From: Methanolobus sp. UBA32
GTDB lineage: Archaea; Halobacteriota; Methanosarcinia; Methanosarcinales; Methanosarcinaceae
Length of the DNA: 16,923 bases
Reading direction: 5' to 3'
NCBI GenBank assembly: GCA_002507205.1
Contig: DAZF01000068.1
Location: 19,981 to 36,903, forward strand
How positions within the stretch are numbered: position 1 is the stretch's first letter; each line of letters starts with the position of its first letter. A program made the translations under genes and the position numbers. This document shows positions 8,049-15,606 of this stretch, in pieces. The notes beneath the pieces are model-generated. The model ran no database searches. It was given only the letters and a program-made list of their open reading frames with translations, and was not told the origin of the DNA.

Positions 8049-9524
8049 ATGCCCATACTAAAAACTTTCATAGAACGCATCATGAGCATAGATGCAATCA
8101 AGCGCCAGAGCATAGTATCTCTTATCTGGCAGATTGCATTTACTTTAATTGGCTTTTTAAGTACAATCTACTTTGCACATGCAGTGGGTGCAGGCGTTCT
8201 GGGAGGATATTTCCTATTTGTTGCATATTTTAGCATAATTAGTTTAGTTGCTAACGGTGGTTTTTTTGAAGCTGCAATCAAACGTATCAGTGAAGGAGAG
8301 GAACAGGATGCTTATTTTAGTGCATTAGTCATGCTCTTATCATTTTTTGTGAGTATAGTAGTGATTGTACTTGTTGCATTTCGCAGTTATTTTGTTGATC
8401 TCAATGATGCTGGAATATTTATCTGGCTCATACTGGCGCTGATTGTAGCACTATTTTGGTGGGCGGTTTCAAGTGGCATACAGGGTTGCGGAAAAATAGG
8501 AATTAGTGCAACGGGATTATTTATAAATAATATTTCACGCGTAATAATTCAGGTCATTGCAGTTTTCTGCGGCTATGGTGTTGGCGGTCTTGCTAGTGGT
8601 TTAGTTATAGGGATGATTGTAGGGGGCATAATACAACTACGTTTTTTTGATCTTCATTTAGTGCGCTTTGGGTGGAGGCATATTAAAAGCCTGTCAACAT
8701 TTTCATTGTGGGTATTTTTGATATCAAGTGGAGGATTAGTGTTCTCTACTGCAGATACAGTTATGATAGGCTATTATCTTGGCAATGCAGATGTAGGTGT
8801 GTACCGTATAGCATTGCAATTCACATTGATGGCTACATTTACAACAGATGCACTTCGTTCTACACTATACCCCAAGGTTAGCCGTTGGGGAAAGACAGGT
8901 GATACAGGATCGATAGAAAAATCGTTATCTCACGCAGTTACATACTCACTTCTTCTGGCCATACCAATGTTTATAGGTGGATTTTTACTTGGGGACAAAC
9001 TCCTGTATTATTTATACGGTGCAGAATTTGGGCAGGGATATTTGACCATGGTGATATTGTTCATTGTGCAAATTGTAAACATATTTAACTTTTTTTTCAC
9101 CACGTATCTAACTGCAATGGATCACCTTAAATATCTATTTAGAATTACTGTAGTGTCAGTTACGGCAAACATTATATTGAATGCATCGTTGATTCCATTT
9201 ATAGGGATTTTAGGGGCTGCAATTGCTACCCTTCTTACCATGGGACTAAATGCTGTTTTGGCACGAGGGGAATTATCAAAGATATTAACGATTCGGGTAG
9301 AATCTAGCAGTTTGTTGAACATTTTGAAGGCTTCTGTTGCGATGGGATTGTTTGTGGGAGTGTATCGGTTATTTGTACCGCTATCGAATGTGTGGTTGAC
9401 ATTGATTCCAGTAGTATTGGGGAGTGGAGTGTATGGGATATTGGTACTTAAGTATGATACGAATATTTATAGAGAGTTGAAGGGAATTCTGATGCAAATG
9501 AAGGATTCTAGCAGGAATGGTTGA
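8049..9524 (+). CDS. Polysaccharide/oligosaccharide flippase (Wzx/RfbX type)
   Basis: The 491-residue protein is strongly hydrophobic, with about 12-14 predicted membrane helices across its whole length. It matches the MOP/MATE-like polysaccharide transporters that move lipid-linked glycans across the membrane. Family-like stretches include RQSIVSLIWQ near the N-terminus followed by FLSTIYFAHAVGAGVLGGYFL-like residues, and TADTVMIGYYLGNADVGVY in the middle. Neither the ATG at 8049 nor the in-frame ATG at 8082 has a good ribosome binding site. The later one gives MSIDAIKRQS and may be the true start. The last 80 codons are richer in G and T on the coding strand than the rest. Its position between sugar-activation and sugar-modification genes fits export of the cluster's product. 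Confidence 0.88.
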   Translation: MPILKTFIERIMSIDAIKRQSIVSLIWQIAFTLIGFLSTIYFAHAVGAGVLGGYFLFVAYFSIISLVANGGFFEAAIKRISEGEEQDAYFSALVMLLSFFVSIVVIVLVAFRSYFVDLNDAGIFIWLILALIVALFWWAVSSGIQGCGKIGISATGLFINNISRVIIQVIAVFCGYGVGGLASGLVIGMIVGGIIQLRFFDLHLVRFGWRHIKSLSTFSLWVFLISSGGLVFSTADTVMIGYYLGNADVGVYRIALQFTLMATFTTDALRSTLYPKVSRWGKTGDTGSIEKSLSHAVTYSLLLAIPMFIGGFLLGDKLLYYLYGAEFGQGYLTMVILFIVQIVNIFNFFFTTYLTAMDHLKYLFRITVVSVTANIILNASLIPFIGILGAAIATLLTMGLNAVLARGELSKILTIRVESSSLLNILKASVAMGLFVGVYRLFVPLSNVWLTLIPVVLGSGVYGILVLKYDTNIYRELKGILMQMKDSSRNG

Positions 9525-9625
9525 GATTCATTGATAATAATGTTAAAATACGTAATCATAATCACATTAACTTCAGATTAGATTTAATTACACAAAGAAC
9601 TTAATTAAACCAAAGGATCAGTAAT

Positions 9626-10855
9626 ATGTACACTGAAATTAAAAAATGCCGCATTAGTGGCAGTACAAACTTAGTTACGGTATTATCGCTTGGTGAAGAA
9701 TGTCTTACCGGCGTATTTCCAAAATCACCAAACGAACCTATCACAAAAGGACCACTTGATCTGGTATGGTGCCCAGATAGCGGATTATTGCAGCTGAAAC
9801 AGTCATACAGCCTGGATGAAATGTATGGAGATAATTACGGATATCGTTCAGGCTTGAACAACTATATGGCAAAGCATCTGCAGCAAAAAATACGCACTTT
9901 AGAACAAATGGTAATACCGAATGATACAGATTTAGTTATTGATATCGGCAGTAATGATGCAACTTCTCTTAAGGCATATACAGCAAAGTGCCATAAAGTA
10001 GGAATTGATCCTACCGGGAAAAAGTTCAAGCAATACTACACCGACGATATTACCCTAATTCCGGATTTTTTTTCAGCAGCAACATTCAAGAATAATTTTC
10101 CTGATAGAAAAGCAAAAATTATAACATCCATAGCCATGTTTTACGACTTGGAAGATCCTATGGCATTTGTAAAGGACATTGAAGCAGTTCTTGCTGATGA
10201 CGGGATATGGCATTTTGAACAGAGTTACATGCCCAGTATGCTCCGTACTAATTCTTACGATACGATTTGTCACGAACATTTAGAATTTTACTCTTTTAGA
10301 GTAGTGAAATATATGCTGGAAAGCTGTGGACTAAGGGTTATTGATGTACAGATGAATGATATCAATGGCGGCAGTTTTGCTGTGACTGCATGCAAAAAAG
10401 AAGGAACATATAAATCAAATTTACCAATTATTAACTGGATACTTAAACAAGAAATTTCAATGGGCTTAGATACTCCAAAACCGTATCTTGATTTTGCTGA
10501 ACGGGTATTCAAGCACAGAGAAAGTCTCAAAGAGTTGATCGAATCATTAGTAGCGGATGGAAAAAAAATAATCGGATATGGTGCAAGTACAAAAGGCAAT
10601 GTATTGCTTCAGTTTTGTGGATTTACAAAGGAGCATATAACCTGCATTGCAGAAGTGAATGAAGATAAGTTTGGTAAATATACACCTGGTACAAATATCC
10701 CGATAGTTTCCGAAAAAGAAGCTAAGGAAATGAAACCGGACTATTTTTTAGTACTACCATGGCACTTTAAGCACACTATATTGGATCGTGAAAAAGAATT
10801 TTTGGCAAAGGGTGGCAAGTTCATATTTCCTTTACCAGAAATCGAAATTATCTAA
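9626..10855 (+). CDS. NDP-sugar C-methyltransferase (TylC3/TcaB9-like)
   Basis: This 409-residue protein has the three-part layout of SAM-dependent sugar C-methyltransferases: an N-terminal zinc-type domain (about 1-60), a Rossmann methyltransferase domain with VIDIGSNDATSL at 104-115, and a C-terminal domain with GYGASTKGN and the ending PLPEIEII. The conserved CHEHLEFYS segment near the sugar site is present. These enzymes methylate C3 (or another ring carbon) of 4-keto-6-deoxy NDP sugars, so the gmd product is a plausible substrate. The usual zinc knuckles are altered: C8-R-I-S11 and C49-P-D-S52 both have serine where the second cysteine is expected. The start is supported by AAAGGATCAG just upstream. 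A 101-base AT-rich gap with no clear feature precedes it. Family is firm; the sugar is inferred. Confidence 0.85.
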   Translation: MYTEIKKCRISGSTNLVTVLSLGEECLTGVFPKSPNEPITKGPLDLVWCPDSGLLQLKQSYSLDEMYGDNYGYRSGLNNYMAKHLQQKIRTLEQMVIPNDTDLVIDIGSNDATSLKAYTAKCHKVGIDPTGKKFKQYYTDDITLIPDFFSAATFKNNFPDRKAKIITSIAMFYDLEDPMAFVKDIEAVLADDGIWHFEQSYMPSMLRTNSYDTICHEHLEFYSFRVVKYMLESCGLRVIDVQMNDINGGSFAVTACKKEGTYKSNLPIINWILKQEISMGLDTPKPYLDFAERVFKHRESLKELIESLVADGKKIIGYGASTKGNVLLQFCGFTKEHITCIAEVNEDKFGKYTPGTNIPIVSEKEAKEMKPDYFLVLPWHFKHTILDREKEFLAKGGKFIFPLPEIEII

Positions 10856-10884
10856 CATATTCATTATTTAATTTGGAGAAAAAA

Positions 10885-12633
10885 ATGACTACTCAACTTA
10901 AAGGGTTATTTTTGAATACCCCTAAAGCAGTCTGTAGCATATATGAATCAGGCAAAATGGCATATGAATGCCTCATTTTATCTGAAAAATATCACTTAGA
11001 TTATCAAGAGTTAAGTAAGACAAATAGACATATAAGTACTGATTATGATTTTTATATATTTAATTATCACTGGGTCACAATGGGATGGTTGGATACACAG
11101 TTCATAAAAAAACTACCCGGATTTAAAGCAACTATCGTTTTAGAAGTTTCTATAAATAACCCCTTTGCATGTGTGTCCCCAGATGATTTCGATGCTTATC
11201 TTGTTTTAGATCCTACTTGCAAGCATGCTCAACATAATGTATATGCATTCCCTCGGCCATTATATATTCCTGAGCATTCAATCACACCCTATCAGCCGGG
11301 AAAGATTCCTATAATAGGAACATTTGGATTGAGTTCTACGGATAAGGGATTTGATGAGGTAATTAAAGCTGTTAATGAAGAGTTTGATGAAGCACTGATA
11401 AGAATTAATATACCAAAAGCAGATTATATACCTCCTCATGATTTTGAAGACTTTATACAGAATTTGAAAAACATCCAGACAAAAGAACAAATTAAGCTTG
11501 AAATTACTCGCCATTATTTTAACAATGATGAATTAATAAACTGGTGCGCCCAAAATACTCTGAATGTGTTTTTATATAATAGGCGTATTGGGAATGGATT
11601 GTCAGCTACCACCGATCAAGCGATTGCAAGCGGTAGACCACTTATTGTATCAACAAATCCTACATTTAGGCATATTCATACTTATATCAAACCTTACCCA
11701 TATTTGAGTTTAAAGGATGCTATTGAATTAACTGTCCCAGTGGTTAGAAAAATTCAAGAAGATTGGAAACCTCTGAACTTTGCATTAAAATTTGAAGATC
11801 TTTTACAAAAAAACAAAATTAAACCACGCCAAAAGTCTAGTGGGAAAAAGATCAAATTACGAACCATAAGTATTTTGAGTAAAATTATTAGAAAACTGCA
11901 GCTTTCAGATTTCGTACCACCCATTGTATTAAAAATGAGGGCCGAATTAATAAAAAAAAGGAATCCAGAACATATCTCATTAAAGCCTTTCGTCCACCCG
12001 GCATTGAAATCTTATAGTCAATTTCGTGAAGATTTATTGATAGATATGTTACTCAATAACCAGCAAACTGGCTTTTATGCAGATGTAGGTGCCAACGATC
12101 CGTTTAGTGGTAGCAATACCCAGCGCTTTTACTCAAGAGGCTGGAGTGGTATAAATATAGAACCAAATTTACAGGCATACAAAAAAATAGTTGATAACAG
12201 ACAAAATGATATCAACTTAAATGTAGCTATTTCTGAAAATGAGGGAGAACTCACTTTTTATTTAATTGGAAATGACTCTTCTATTTCCACGTTAGATTAT
12301 TCTCAAGCAACCAGAATGGCAAAAATGTTGAACCTGGAAATAAATCCTACATCTATAAGGACTATGCCCTTGTCCAAAGTATTCGACACATACTTAGACA
12401 ATAAGCATATAGACTTTATGTCAGTAGATGCAGAAGGTCATGATTTAGCTGTTTTAAAAAGCAATAATTGGGACAAATATAGACCGACCCTAGTTATGGT
12501 GGAGTCCAATATTGAAACCCGAGAGATAATACTATTTATGGATAAACAAAAATATTTATATATATTTAGCAATCATGTCAATGCATTGTTTATTGATAAA
12601 ATGGCAAATAATAAAAACGTAATGTGGGACTAG
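10885..12633 (+). CDS. Glycosyltransferase-like / FkbM methyltransferase fusion
   Basis: The 582-residue protein appears to join two enzymes. Residues 1-310 resemble a GT-B glycosyltransferase: a predicted alpha/beta fold with IPIIGTFGLSSTDKGFDEVI (141-160), then a donor-site-like stretch TTDQAIASGRPLIVSTNP at 242-259. A basic linker of about 310-370 follows. Residues 375-582 are an FkbM-family SAM methyltransferase with YADVGAND (398-405), a conserved NIEPN (424-428) and IDFMSVDAEGHD (509-520), which usually O-methylates sugars. The start is the ATG at 10885 with GGAG six bases upstream; an in-frame TTG at 10873 overlaps that site and is rejected. The likely role is to add a sugar and methylate the glycan. 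No signal peptide or membrane helix is seen. After it comes a 116-base gap. Confidence 0.78.
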   Translation: MTTQLKGLFLNTPKAVCSIYESGKMAYECLILSEKYHLDYQELSKTNRHISTDYDFYIFNYHWVTMGWLDTQFIKKLPGFKATIVLEVSINNPFACVSPDDFDAYLVLDPTCKHAQHNVYAFPRPLYIPEHSITPYQPGKIPIIGTFGLSSTDKGFDEVIKAVNEEFDEALIRINIPKADYIPPHDFEDFIQNLKNIQTKEQIKLEITRHYFNNDELINWCAQNTLNVFLYNRRIGNGLSATTDQAIASGRPLIVSTNPTFRHIHTYIKPYPYLSLKDAIELTVPVVRKIQEDWKPLNFALKFEDLLQKNKIKPRQKSSGKKIKLRTISILSKIIRKLQLSDFVPPIVLKMRAELIKKRNPEHISLKPFVHPALKSYSQFREDLLIDMLLNNQQTGFYADVGANDPFSGSNTQRFYSRGWSGINIEPNLQAYKKIVDNRQNDINLNVAISENEGELTFYLIGNDSSISTLDYSQATRMAKMLNLEINPTSIRTMPLSKVFDTYLDNKHIDFMSVDAEGHDLAVLKSNNWDKYRPTLVMVESNIETREIILFMDKQKYLYIFSNHVNALFIDKMANNKNVMWD

Positions 12634-12736
12634 AATCAGAAGGGAAACACTTTCACAGATGATACAAATTACCATGAAAATCATATGATGCGGTAAGGCT
12701 ATTTCAGTAACACTTTTAGAATTCACAGACATAACA

Positions 12737-12743
12737 GGAGGGG
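12737..12743 (+). promoter_or_regulatory. Ribosome binding site fixing the non-AUG start of the small gene
   Basis: GGAGGGG is among the strongest ribosome binding sites in the window and lies about eight bases before the ATA at 12750. The reading frame is closed by TAA at 12732-12734, so translation of the downstream frame must begin after it. Confidence 0.6.
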
Positions 12744-12749
12744 TTTTAT

Positions 12750-13205
12750 ATAGCAGAAACACTGGGTTCTCTTTGCGATAAACTTACAATTGTAAACCTT
12801 AAACTTTATCATTCAGATAATCAAAATAAGTCACTCAGCCTACAGCAGCAGCAGCAGCAACTTATAGATGAAATTGATGAGTTTATATCAGACGCAATAA
12901 ATGGTATCATTCCTACAAGCAAGCTAACCTTTCGATCTAATAAAGTAGTTAATGGAAAAATAGGAGAGATACAGGATATAAAAAGTACTATTGGAATTGC
13001 TTTTGGGAAGCTTGCCGACACGAATTGTCTTCTTTGGCATGAGCAGGAAAAAGTATATGAATTTGAAAAAGTACCCATTGATGAAAAAGATAAAGTGATT
13101 AAACAACTGGCAATTCTTAATCTTGAAAGGACAACATGTATTGATGCGATTGATAATTATTTTGTCAAAATAATAGAAGAAAAAGCATCCGATGATGGAC
13201 AATGA
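12750..13205 (+). CDS. Small helical protein of glycan clusters, apparent ATA start
   Basis: A 152-codon open frame ends at TGA 13203-13205 and contains no ATG or TTG anywhere; its only GTG is near the end. Upstream it is closed by TAA at 12732. The first plausible start is ATA at 12750, eight bases after GGAGGGG; CTG at 12762 is the only other option. Read from ATA it begins ETLGSLCDKLTIVNLKLYH after two residues, has a six-glutamine run, a WHEQEKVYEFEKVP segment and ends near NLERTTCIDAIDNYF. The GSL-DKL-IVNLK start and N-ER-x-ID-YF end resemble uncharacterised small helical proteins in polysaccharide loci (DUF4254-like), from memory and unverified. Composition, in-frame length and the 21-base gap to the next gene argue that it is real. 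Function is unknown; a helper for the adjacent sugar enzymes is conceivable. Confidence 0.7.
   Translation: MAETLGSLCDKLTIVNLKLYHSDNQNKSLSLQQQQQQLIDEIDEFISDAINGIIPTSKLTFRSNKVVNGKIGEIQDIKSTIGIAFGKLADTNCLLWHEQEKVYEFEKVPIDEKDKVIKQLAILNLERTTCIDAIDNYFVKIIEEKASDDGQ
12843..12860 (+). repeat. CAG trinucleotide run encoding polyglutamine
   Basis: Five CAG codons and one CAA in a row encode six glutamines (residues 32-37) within the small helical protein. It is a short in-frame microsatellite; slippage would change length by whole residues without breaking the frame. Confidence 0.85.
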
Positions 13206-13226
13206 TTTTCCAGAAGAAGATCTTTT

Positions 13227-14102
13227 ATGAAAGCAATAATATTTGGAGTAAATGGTCAAGATGGCCATTACCTTTCGGAGTTACTTATCAATAAAAAAAT
13301 AGATGTCGCGGGAGTATCCCGTTCTCATGGTGATTTAAAAGGAGATGTAGCAGATTATTCTTTTGTAGAACATATAATAAAAAGCCACCAACCAGACTAT
13401 ATTTTTCATTTTGCAGCCAATTCTACTACAGCTCATTCTGCATTGTTTGAAAATCATAATACAATCAGCACCGGTACTCTAAATATTCTGGAATGTGTTC
13501 GATTACATTGTCCAGCAGCTAAGGTGTTTTTATCTGGCAGCGCCATGCAGTTTAAAAATGAGGGACTACCAATCAATGAACAGACACCTTTTGAGGCAAA
13601 TAGTCCCTATTCTGTATCCCGTATCCAATCTGTTTACGCTGGCAGATACTATCGTTCGACCTTTGATTTGCAGGTGTACGTTGGATATTTTTTTAACCAT
13701 GACAGCCCGCTAAGATCTGAGAGGCACGTAAACCAAAAAATTGTGAATTCGGTAAAGCGAATTGCAAATGGTAGTACTGAAAAACTGATACTAGGAAATA
13801 TTGATGTAAAAAAGGAATTTAATTATGCAGGCGATATGGTTGAAGCGGTCTGGACATTGGTAAATCAAGACACGGTATTCGAAGCAATAATCGGCAGTGG
13901 AATAGCACATAGCATTTGTGAATGGGTAGAATACTGTTTCAAAAAAGTTAACAAAAATTGGGAAGAACATGTGATAATAGATCATGATTTCATTCCTGAT
14001 TACGACATTTTAGTAAGCAATCCTGAATTAATACGAAGTATCGGCTGGAAACAAAAAGTGGATTTCTATAAACTGGCAGATATGATGATGGAGACACAAT
14101 GA
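13227..14102 (+). CDS. Gmd-like extended SDR with altered active site
   Basis: The 291-residue protein is a clear relative of GDP-mannose 4,6-dehydratase: FGVNGQDG at 6-13 for NAD(P), NHDSPLRSERHVNQKIV matching the Gmd [16 protein letters not shown] region, and a KEFNYAGDMVEAVW stretch. It is about 50 residues shorter than Gmd in the cluster. The active site differs: aligned with Gmd T133-x-E135 it has S105-x-M107, and instead of YxxxK it has Y128-S-V-S-R132. Loss of both the catalytic Glu and Lys makes classical 4,6-dehydration doubtful; an epimerase, reductase or NDP-sugar-binding role is possible. Its ATG is 21 bases after the small helical gene, and its stop overlaps the next start (ATGA), so three genes look co-translated. 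Similar Gmd-like proteins with an Arg at this place may form a subfamily, which I recall but cannot check. Confidence 0.82.
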   Translation: MKAIIFGVNGQDGHYLSELLINKKIDVAGVSRSHGDLKGDVADYSFVEHIIKSHQPDYIFHFAANSTTAHSALFENHNTISTGTLNILECVRLHCPAAKVFLSGSAMQFKNEGLPINEQTPFEANSPYSVSRIQSVYAGRYYRSTFDLQVYVGYFFNHDSPLRSERHVNQKIVNSVKRIANGSTEKLILGNIDVKKEFNYAGDMVEAVWTLVNQDTVFEAIIGSGIAHSICEWVEYCFKKVNKNWEEHVIIDHDFIPDYDILVSNPELIRSIGWKQKVDFYKLADMMMETQ

Positions 14103-15379
14103 TTATAGTTTGCGAACCGATTGCCCGAGGGTCGACTCATGAAAAAGTAAACAGTGGTTTTATTTATGGACTGCGCTTAGCTTATCCGCAGGAGGCAATC
14201 AGATTTTATGCAGATATAAAACATATTGAAGCAATTAAGAATATATTAGACCATGATAAAATTATTATTGGTAACATCGAATATATCCCTACCAAATTCA
14301 GAAATCTGTATAGCATAAGGGGAATGCTCAAATATTACTCGCCTTTTAGTAAAATATTATCTGATGCTATTGAGGCTAAGGTGGACAAGATTTTCTTTTT
14401 TTCCTTTAATCCTGCAATTCTCTATGCTATCAAAAAATTAAAGAAAAAAGCCAAGTTCCGTGAAATGAAATTCACTTTCGTGCTTCATGGAAGCTTTGAC
14501 ACTGTTGCAAATGATAAAACTGACCCAATATCATTGCCGATTCAAAAAATGAAAAATCAAACTGATATTGCGTATAAACTTCGAATAATCGGAAAGGCAA
14601 AAATTGCAGAATTGCCCAAGGTCATCACACCATTTATTAACCATTTTATGCCCTGGCAGTTGATATCTAAAAAATTATTCACTGACCGGAAAATGATACT
14701 CTGGAACCATTCGGCAGACTACCGATATATTGCACTGTCCCCCCATATTATTGAAAATGCAGGGAAGTACCTGAACGTAAAGGAACTGAATATGTATACA
14801 GTTATCCTTCCCACAGTTTTCAGGCAACCTTCCAGACAGCCTGATAATGAATACGCTAAATTCGCAATTTTTGGTTATGGAAACCCATTGGTGTTGCACA
14901 ATATAGTGGTTCAGCTTTCACAAAAGAAACTGAAAAACCATTACGAGATCCGTATTATTGGGATGGATAATAGAGGGACTTCCGAGTTTCCGAATATCAC
15001 ATGCCCAAGCCCTGGAAAAAGGCTTGACAGGACTGAAATGGAGAAGTATGCTGAAGATATTGATGCTTTCCTGATATTATACGACAAAACCCGTTATAGA
15101 CTCAGTTGTACGGGATCAATCCTCGAATCCCTGTCCTACACAAAACCGATACTGCATTTCGACAATGACTGCATCAATGCCTTCAACAGAAACGACAATC
15201 CAATAGGAATCCGTTGTAACAGCCTTGATGAATTTGTGAGCAAAATGGAAGAGATAATTGAAAATTATGAATCATACCACCTTGATTTCCAGAATTTCAG
15301 AAAGAATATCTTGAAATTACGCAATGAATGTGCCATTGAAAATTCAGTTACCACATTAAAGGAAAGTTTTACATGGTAA
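14099..15379 (+). CDS. GT-B-like glycosyltransferase
   Basis: This 426-residue protein has no firm family match by eye, but reads as a GT-B glycosyltransferase. There is an N-terminal alpha/beta half with FTFVLHGSFDT near residue 126, then a C-terminal half with FAIFGYGNP near 257 and a donor-site-like segment GSILESLSYTKPILHF at about 339-354, where the Glu and the following small-residue loop fit the usual E-x7-E/nucleotide region only loosely. A membrane anchor is not evident. Its start overlaps the Gmd-like stop by four bases (ATGA), so it is translationally coupled. It probably adds the sugar made by the preceding genes. A pyruvyl or polymerase role seems unlikely given the length and fold pattern. 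Confidence 0.65.
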   Translation: MIIVCEPIARGSTHEKVNSGFIYGLRLAYPQEAIRFYADIKHIEAIKNILDHDKIIIGNIEYIPTKFRNLYSIRGMLKYYSPFSKILSDAIEAKVDKIFFFSFNPAILYAIKKLKKKAKFREMKFTFVLHGSFDTVANDKTDPISLPIQKMKNQTDIAYKLRIIGKAKIAELPKVITPFINHFMPWQLISKKLFTDRKMILWNHSADYRYIALSPHIIENAGKYLNVKELNMYTVILPTVFRQPSRQPDNEYAKFAIFGYGNPLVLHNIVVQLSQKKLKNHYEIRIIGMDNRGTSEFPNITCPSPGKRLDRTEMEKYAEDIDAFLILYDKTRYRLSCTGSILESLSYTKPILHFDNDCINAFNRNDNPIGIRCNSLDEFVSKMEEIIENYESYHLDFQNFRKNILKLRNECAIENSVTTLKESFTW

Positions 15380-15429
15380 CTATTTGGTTTTGTCAATGAC
15401 TCTTTGAACACATACTCACATATCGTAAC

Positions 15430-15513
15430 AATTCCCATGCATTCAATAAGACTTATATTCAAGAATAACAACATTTGTATTGCTTCTACCCTCTGAAGTA
15501 ATGCATGGGAATT
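15430..15513. repeat. 14-bp perfect inverted repeat with 56-base spacer
   Basis: AATTCCCATGCATT at 15430-15443 is matched by its exact complement at 15500-15513. The element lies in the 227-base gap between the glycosyltransferase and pseB. It could fold as a stem-loop in RNA, end the upstream transcript, or be the ends of a very small inserted element. No target-site duplication is obvious next to the arms, and there is no long T run after it. Confidence 0.75.
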
Positions 15514-15542
15514 TGCCTATAGAGAGTAATATTCCTTCAAAA

Positions 15543-15558
15543 CGAACTTTATATAATA
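15543..15558 (+). promoter_or_regulatory. BRE/TATA promoter for pseB unit
   Basis: CGAAC (15543-15547) directly followed by TTTATATAATA (15548-15558) is the best archaeal promoter in the window. Transcription would begin about 25 bases after it, leaving a leader of about 30 bases before the ATG at 15607. It marks a separate transcription unit after the inverted repeat. Confidence 0.65.
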
Positions 15559-15606
15559 AAATGTCCATAATAAGTGATACATTCATAATCCAGAGATGGT
15601 ATAAAC

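Noticed and set aside
10873..10884. TTG start four codons before the ATG of the GT-FkbM fusion
   Set aside because: The TTG overlaps the GGAG ribosome binding site that serves the ATG at 10885.
12762..12764. CTG as the start of the small helical gene
   Set aside because: It lies about 20 bases after GGAGGGG, too far for good initiation, while ATA at 12750 is spaced correctly. It is not fully excluded.
12843..12860. CAG run as a phase-variation switch
   Set aside because: Slippage of a trinucleotide unit keeps the frame, so it would only vary the length of the glutamine stretch.
12821..13268. Two minus-strand open frames over the small helical gene
   Set aside because: They are antisense shadows with low-complexity Cys/Ser/Phe-rich translations; the plus-strand frame has a strong binding site and protein-like composition.
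15430..15513. CRISPR array or IS element
   Set aside because: There are only two inverted arms, no direct repeats with spacers, and no transposase nearby.
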